A stretch of DNA of 9,038 nucleotides, taken from NCBI GenBank assembly GCA_007136585.1, contig SLGR01000167.1:1-9038 (forward strand), written 5' to 3'. A program made the translations under genes and the position numbers. The stretch comes from Candidatus Sumerlaeota bacterium (lineage in GTDB: Bacteria; CG03; SLGR01). Under the pieces are notes generated by a model that had not been told where the DNA came from, did not search any database, and was given only the letters and a program-made list of their open reading frames with translations. How positions within the stretch are numbered: the stretch's first letter is position 1; each line of letters starts with the position of its first letter. This document shows positions 7,329-9,038 of the stretch, one piece after another.

Positions 7329-7727
7329 CTATCTTACCCGGAGGACCGAGTTCCTGCCGCCGCGACCGTCTGGAACGGTCTCGGGGTTCTCCGGGTCGGT
7401 TATCCAGCTGCCGTCAACTATGAACATATAACGGTAGGTGCCGCTCTTGAGTTCAATCTCAGTCTCAAAGACCCCCGGCTCCACTTCCCTCATCGGGTCT
7501 GCCGAAGACGACCAGTTATTAAACTCTCCGGATACATAGACCTCGGATCCGCGCCCCTCGTAGCGCAAGAGAATAGGCCCCTCCGACACTTCCTCGTACC
7601 CGGCTTTGGGGGAAGCGTACGTCTCTGAATCCGTAGCGGACGGGGCGGCCTCGTAACCCGTTCCGGCGCACCCGGATGTAATAAGCGCCAGCGCGACCAG
7701 CAAAAGAAGTCTTTCCTGTAATATCAT
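7329..7727 (-). CDS. Small predicted lipoprotein with AMPK-beta/CBM48-type glycogen-binding domain
   Basis: The 132-residue product starts with a short signal sequence (Leu/Val/Ala core 7-16) ending in 'ITSGC', with Cys20 as the likely lipidation site; Thr at -3 makes the lipobox imperfect. A low-complexity linker spans 21-48. Residues 50-132 form a glycogen-binding domain: 'VYVSGEFNNW' (63-72), 'GTYRYMFIVDGSW' (96-108), 'DPENP' (111-115) and 'RNSVLRV' (125-131). Compared with AMPK beta1, the carbohydrate-binding Trp100, Trp133 and Asn150 correspond to Trp72, Trp108 and Asn126, while Lys126 is replaced by Met101. No catalytic domain is attached. If lipidated it would lie in the periplasm or outer membrane, where glycogen is not expected, so the ligand may be another alpha-glucan or a protein. 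A strong AAAGGAG precedes the ATG by about 6 bases, and a good promoter lies 50-80 bases upstream. It is the first gene of the cyclase block. Confidence 0.88.
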   Translation of the reverse strand: MILQERLLLLVALALITSGCAGTGYEAAPSATDSETYASPKAGYEEVSEGPILLRYEGRGSEVYVSGEFNNWSSSADPMREVEPGVFETEIELKSGTYRYMFIVDGSWITDPENPETVPDGRGGRNSVLRVR

Positions 7728-7777
7728 GGCTTCTCCTTTAATAACCTGAAACCGACTGCAAAAACTTCACCGGGGGT

Positions 7778-7806
7778 ATTTTATTAAAACCTGAGAGTTA
7801 TGGCAA
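7778..7806 (-). promoter_or_regulatory. Sigma-70-like promoter for the lipoprotein-cyclase block
   Basis: TTGCCA (7806-7801, five of six matches to TTGACA) and TAAAAT (7783-7778, five of six to TATAAT) are separated by exactly 17 bases. Initiation would fall near 7771, leaving a leader of about 44 bases with a strong ribosome site. It sits in the 82-base gap after the patatin gene. No terminator is recognisable there, so transcription from upstream may also read through. Confidence 0.55.
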
Positions 7807-7809
7807 ATA

Positions 7810-8613
7810 TCAGCGGAGACGGTACCCGGAGAGTTTTTTCCTGAAAGTTTCGGCTGCTTTCCCGGAGGCCTTCAGCATCTCCCCTGCGCGGCTGAACTCA
7901 AGGCTTCCAACGTTCGGAATTACAGGTTTTATATATATATCGGGCTTTGAGGCCCTGAGTCTGCTTTCTATGAGTGTTATCTCAAGTATCTGGAAGGAGG
8001 AGTTTATAGACTCAAATATATTTGGCATCTCAGCTCCCCCCTCCTCCGGGACCTTCGTTCCCGTAACGTCAATAGCGGCCCTGATATCGCACCACGAAGG
8101 GAGTATATCGTACGGGAGAGGGTCCACCGCCCCGCCGTCAATGAGCACCCTTCCTTCCAAAAGGACCGGCTCAAAGATCCCCGGCACTGATATACTGGCC
8201 CTTACCGCATCGGAGACGGGGCCCTTATCCAGTATCACGGGCTGCCCGCGCCAGAAATCCGCCGCAACCACCTTAAGGGGGATATCAAGATCTCTGAAAC
8301 TCTTTTCTCCGGTAAGCTCCCTTAGCCAGGAGTGGATCCTGTTTCCCTTTATGAGCCCCGACCTGCGCCCCAGGGCAAGGTCAACCATCCCCACCCTGTC
8401 AAGGAACCTCATACTTCCAAGCTCCCCCTCTATCTCCTTCCCGCTCATCCCGGAGGCGTAGAGGGCCCCGATACTTGTACCTGAGATCGCAGCCGGTTTT
8501 ATCTCAAGCTCGTCAAGGACCTTGAGGAAGGATATATGGGCTATCCCCCGGACCCCCCCTCCTCCGAGTGCCAGTCCGAGCTTATCTTTTCTCTTCTTTC
8601 TCCGGAAGAACAT
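7810..8613 (-). CDS. Patatin-like phospholipase (RssA/YlbK-type serine lipase)
   Basis: This 267-residue single-domain patatin is a lipid acyl hydrolase with a Ser-Asp dyad. The oxyanion-hole glycine loop is GGGGVRG (17-23), the nucleophile Ser47 is in G-T-S-I-G (45-49), and the catalytic Asp159 is in D-G-G. 'ASISVPGIFEPV' (139-150) is the conserved block before the dyad Asp. There is no signal peptide: the N-terminus 'MFFRRKKRKDK' is strongly basic and may touch the membrane surface, so a cytoplasmic or peripheral enzyme is likely. The ATG follows the truA stop with no spacer, and its ribosome site (GGAGGGAG) lies within the last truA codons, so it is translationally coupled. The size and motifs match the RssA-like bacterial group rather than long ExoU or outer-membrane patatins. 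The true substrate is not predictable. The family call is very secure. Confidence 0.93.
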   Translation of the reverse strand: MFFRRKKRKDKLGLALGGGGVRGIAHISFLKVLDELEIKPAAISGTSIGALYASGMSGKEIEGELGSMRFLDRVGMVDLALGRRSGLIKGNRIHSWLRELTGEKSFRDLDIPLKVVAADFWRGQPVILDKGPVSDAVRASISVPGIFEPVLLEGRVLIDGGAVDPLPYDILPSWCDIRAAIDVTGTKVPEEGGAEMPNIFESINSSFQILEITLIESRLRASKPDIYIKPVIPNVGSLEFSRAGEMLKASGKAAETFRKKLSGYRLR

Positions 8614-9038
8614 CTACCCGCTCCCTCCCTCCCTGCCGGGGCCCCTGAAGTAGACCCTCCTGAGCTCCAGACCTTTGGCGGGAGCCCTGTACGGGCAGGG
8701 ACCGGCGGAGTTCAGCATCTCTGAAAGGTCCCGGCAGCTCTTTCTCCCCGTCCCCACCGCCGCGATGAACCCCGTCAGGCGCCGGACCATATATGTCCGG
8801 AAGAAGGGGGCCCTTATCCTGAACTCGTGCATATCCCCGTCGGAAGTAAAGGTGGAGCTTATTATCCGTATAACAGTATCCTTCTCCGGGGGAGAGGATG
8901 AGAAGGCCCGGAAATCGTGCGCCCCTTTAAGAATCCGGGCCGCCCGGGCTGCCCGGGCGGCACTCATCCTCCCGGGAGTGTGCCAGATAAATCTCCGGAG
9001 CGTATAAGGGGGACGATCTCCGGTGAATATCCTGTAGG
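8614..9038 (-). CDS. truA: tRNA pseudouridine synthase A, C-terminal half (5' part outside window)
   Basis: The frame is open from the window edge (first whole codon 9036-9034) for 140 residues to TAG at 8616-8614. An ATG at 8967 exists but lies inside the conserved domain and is not the start. TruA converts U38-40 of the tRNA anticodon stem to pseudouridine. Visible family motifs are 'RRFIWHTPGRM', 'AARILKGAHDFRAF' (the HDFxxF block), 'FFRTYMVRRLTGFIAAVGTG' (usually G-x-FL-x-x-MVR-x-x-x-G) and the closing 'APAKGLELRRVYF'. The catalytic Asp is in the missing N-terminal half. The segment just before 'ILKGAHDF' is lengthened by an Ala-Ala-Arg triplication, and the C-terminus ends in a Gly-rich tail whose codons also carry the ribosome site for the patatin gene. 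Confidence 0.92.
   Translation of the reverse strand, partial: YRIFTGDRPPYTLRRFIWHTPGRMSAARAARAARILKGAHDFRAFSSSPPEKDTVIRIISSTFTSDGDMHEFRIRAPFFRTYMVRRLTGFIAAVGTGRKSCRDLSEMLNSAGPCPYRAPAKGLELRRVYFRGPGREGGSG
8935..8961 (-). repeat. Three 9-base repeats encoding (Ala-Ala-Arg)x3 within truA
   Basis: Read on the minus strand the units are GCCGCCCGG, GCAGCCCGG and GCGGCCCGG, differing only at the third base of the first codon. They encode Ala-Ala-Arg three times, directly before the conserved 'ILKGAHDF' motif. Compared from memory with E. coli TruA, the distance from the preceding Met to the HDF motif is about five residues longer. Confidence 0.75.

Noticed and set aside
7281-7331. Recoded TAG (for example a programmed readthrough or pyrrolysine site) joining lipoprotein and cyclase
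   Set aside because: TAG also ends truA, the epimerase and Wzz genes here, and no special downstream structure is evident; a TTG start explains the arrangement.
8614-8967. A separate 117-residue gene starting at ATG 8967
   Set aside because: The frame continues without a stop to the window edge and the upstream residues ('RRFIWHTPGRM') belong to TruA, so the ATG is internal.

Overview
All nine genes in this window lie on the minus strand and are tightly packed, with no gene-free stretch longer than about 120 bases. The organism is a bacterium. TruA, a Wzz-type chain-length protein, a predicted lipoprotein and GGDEF enzymes are all bacterial in style, and the exported surface machinery suggests a diderm cell. 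TAG, TGA and TAA all serve as stops, so the standard bacterial code applies. Ile is very often ATA and Arg very often AGG, with moderately high GC. This, together with a C-terminal 'NPF ... IYTLSG' FlgD/sorting-type tail on a secreted protein, is the look of genomes from several uncultivated candidate phyla; I cannot name the phylum from the sequence.

Reading in the direction of transcription (high to low coordinates), the first block (9038-7810) holds the C-terminal half of the tRNA pseudouridine synthase TruA, followed with no spacer by a patatin-like phospholipase. A good sigma-70-type promoter (7778-7806) then precedes a second block (7727-4706). It contains a small predicted lipoprotein with a glycogen-binding (AMPK-beta/CBM48-type) domain and two membrane-anchored diguanylate cyclases whose genes overlap by 8 bases. 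The first cyclase has the RxxD product-inhibition site and the second has lost its Arg.

A third block (4585-1) starts after a 120-base gap that carries a perfect TTGACA box, a short GAAA-loop hairpin and a small upstream ORF. It encodes a nucleotide-sugar 6-dehydrogenase of the UDP-GlcNAc type, a UDP-HexNAc 4-epimerase, a Wzz-family chain-length/co-polymerase membrane protein and a secreted RCC1-type beta-propeller that runs off the left edge. The dehydrogenase and epimerase resemble the TviB/TviC and WbpO/WbpP pairs that supply UDP-N-acetylhexosamine uronic acids for capsule or O-antigen. With Wzz they point to surface polysaccharide synthesis, although no glycosyltransferase, flippase or polymerase is in view.

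A reasonable but unproven reading is that the window couples c-di-GMP production to envelope polysaccharide and surface-protein output. The most unusual items are the complete seven-bladed RCC1 protein with nearly identical 150-base units, the extracytoplasmic glycogen-binding lipoprotein placed upstream of two cyclases, and the contrasting inhibition sites of those cyclases. I did not find an unmistakably new system.
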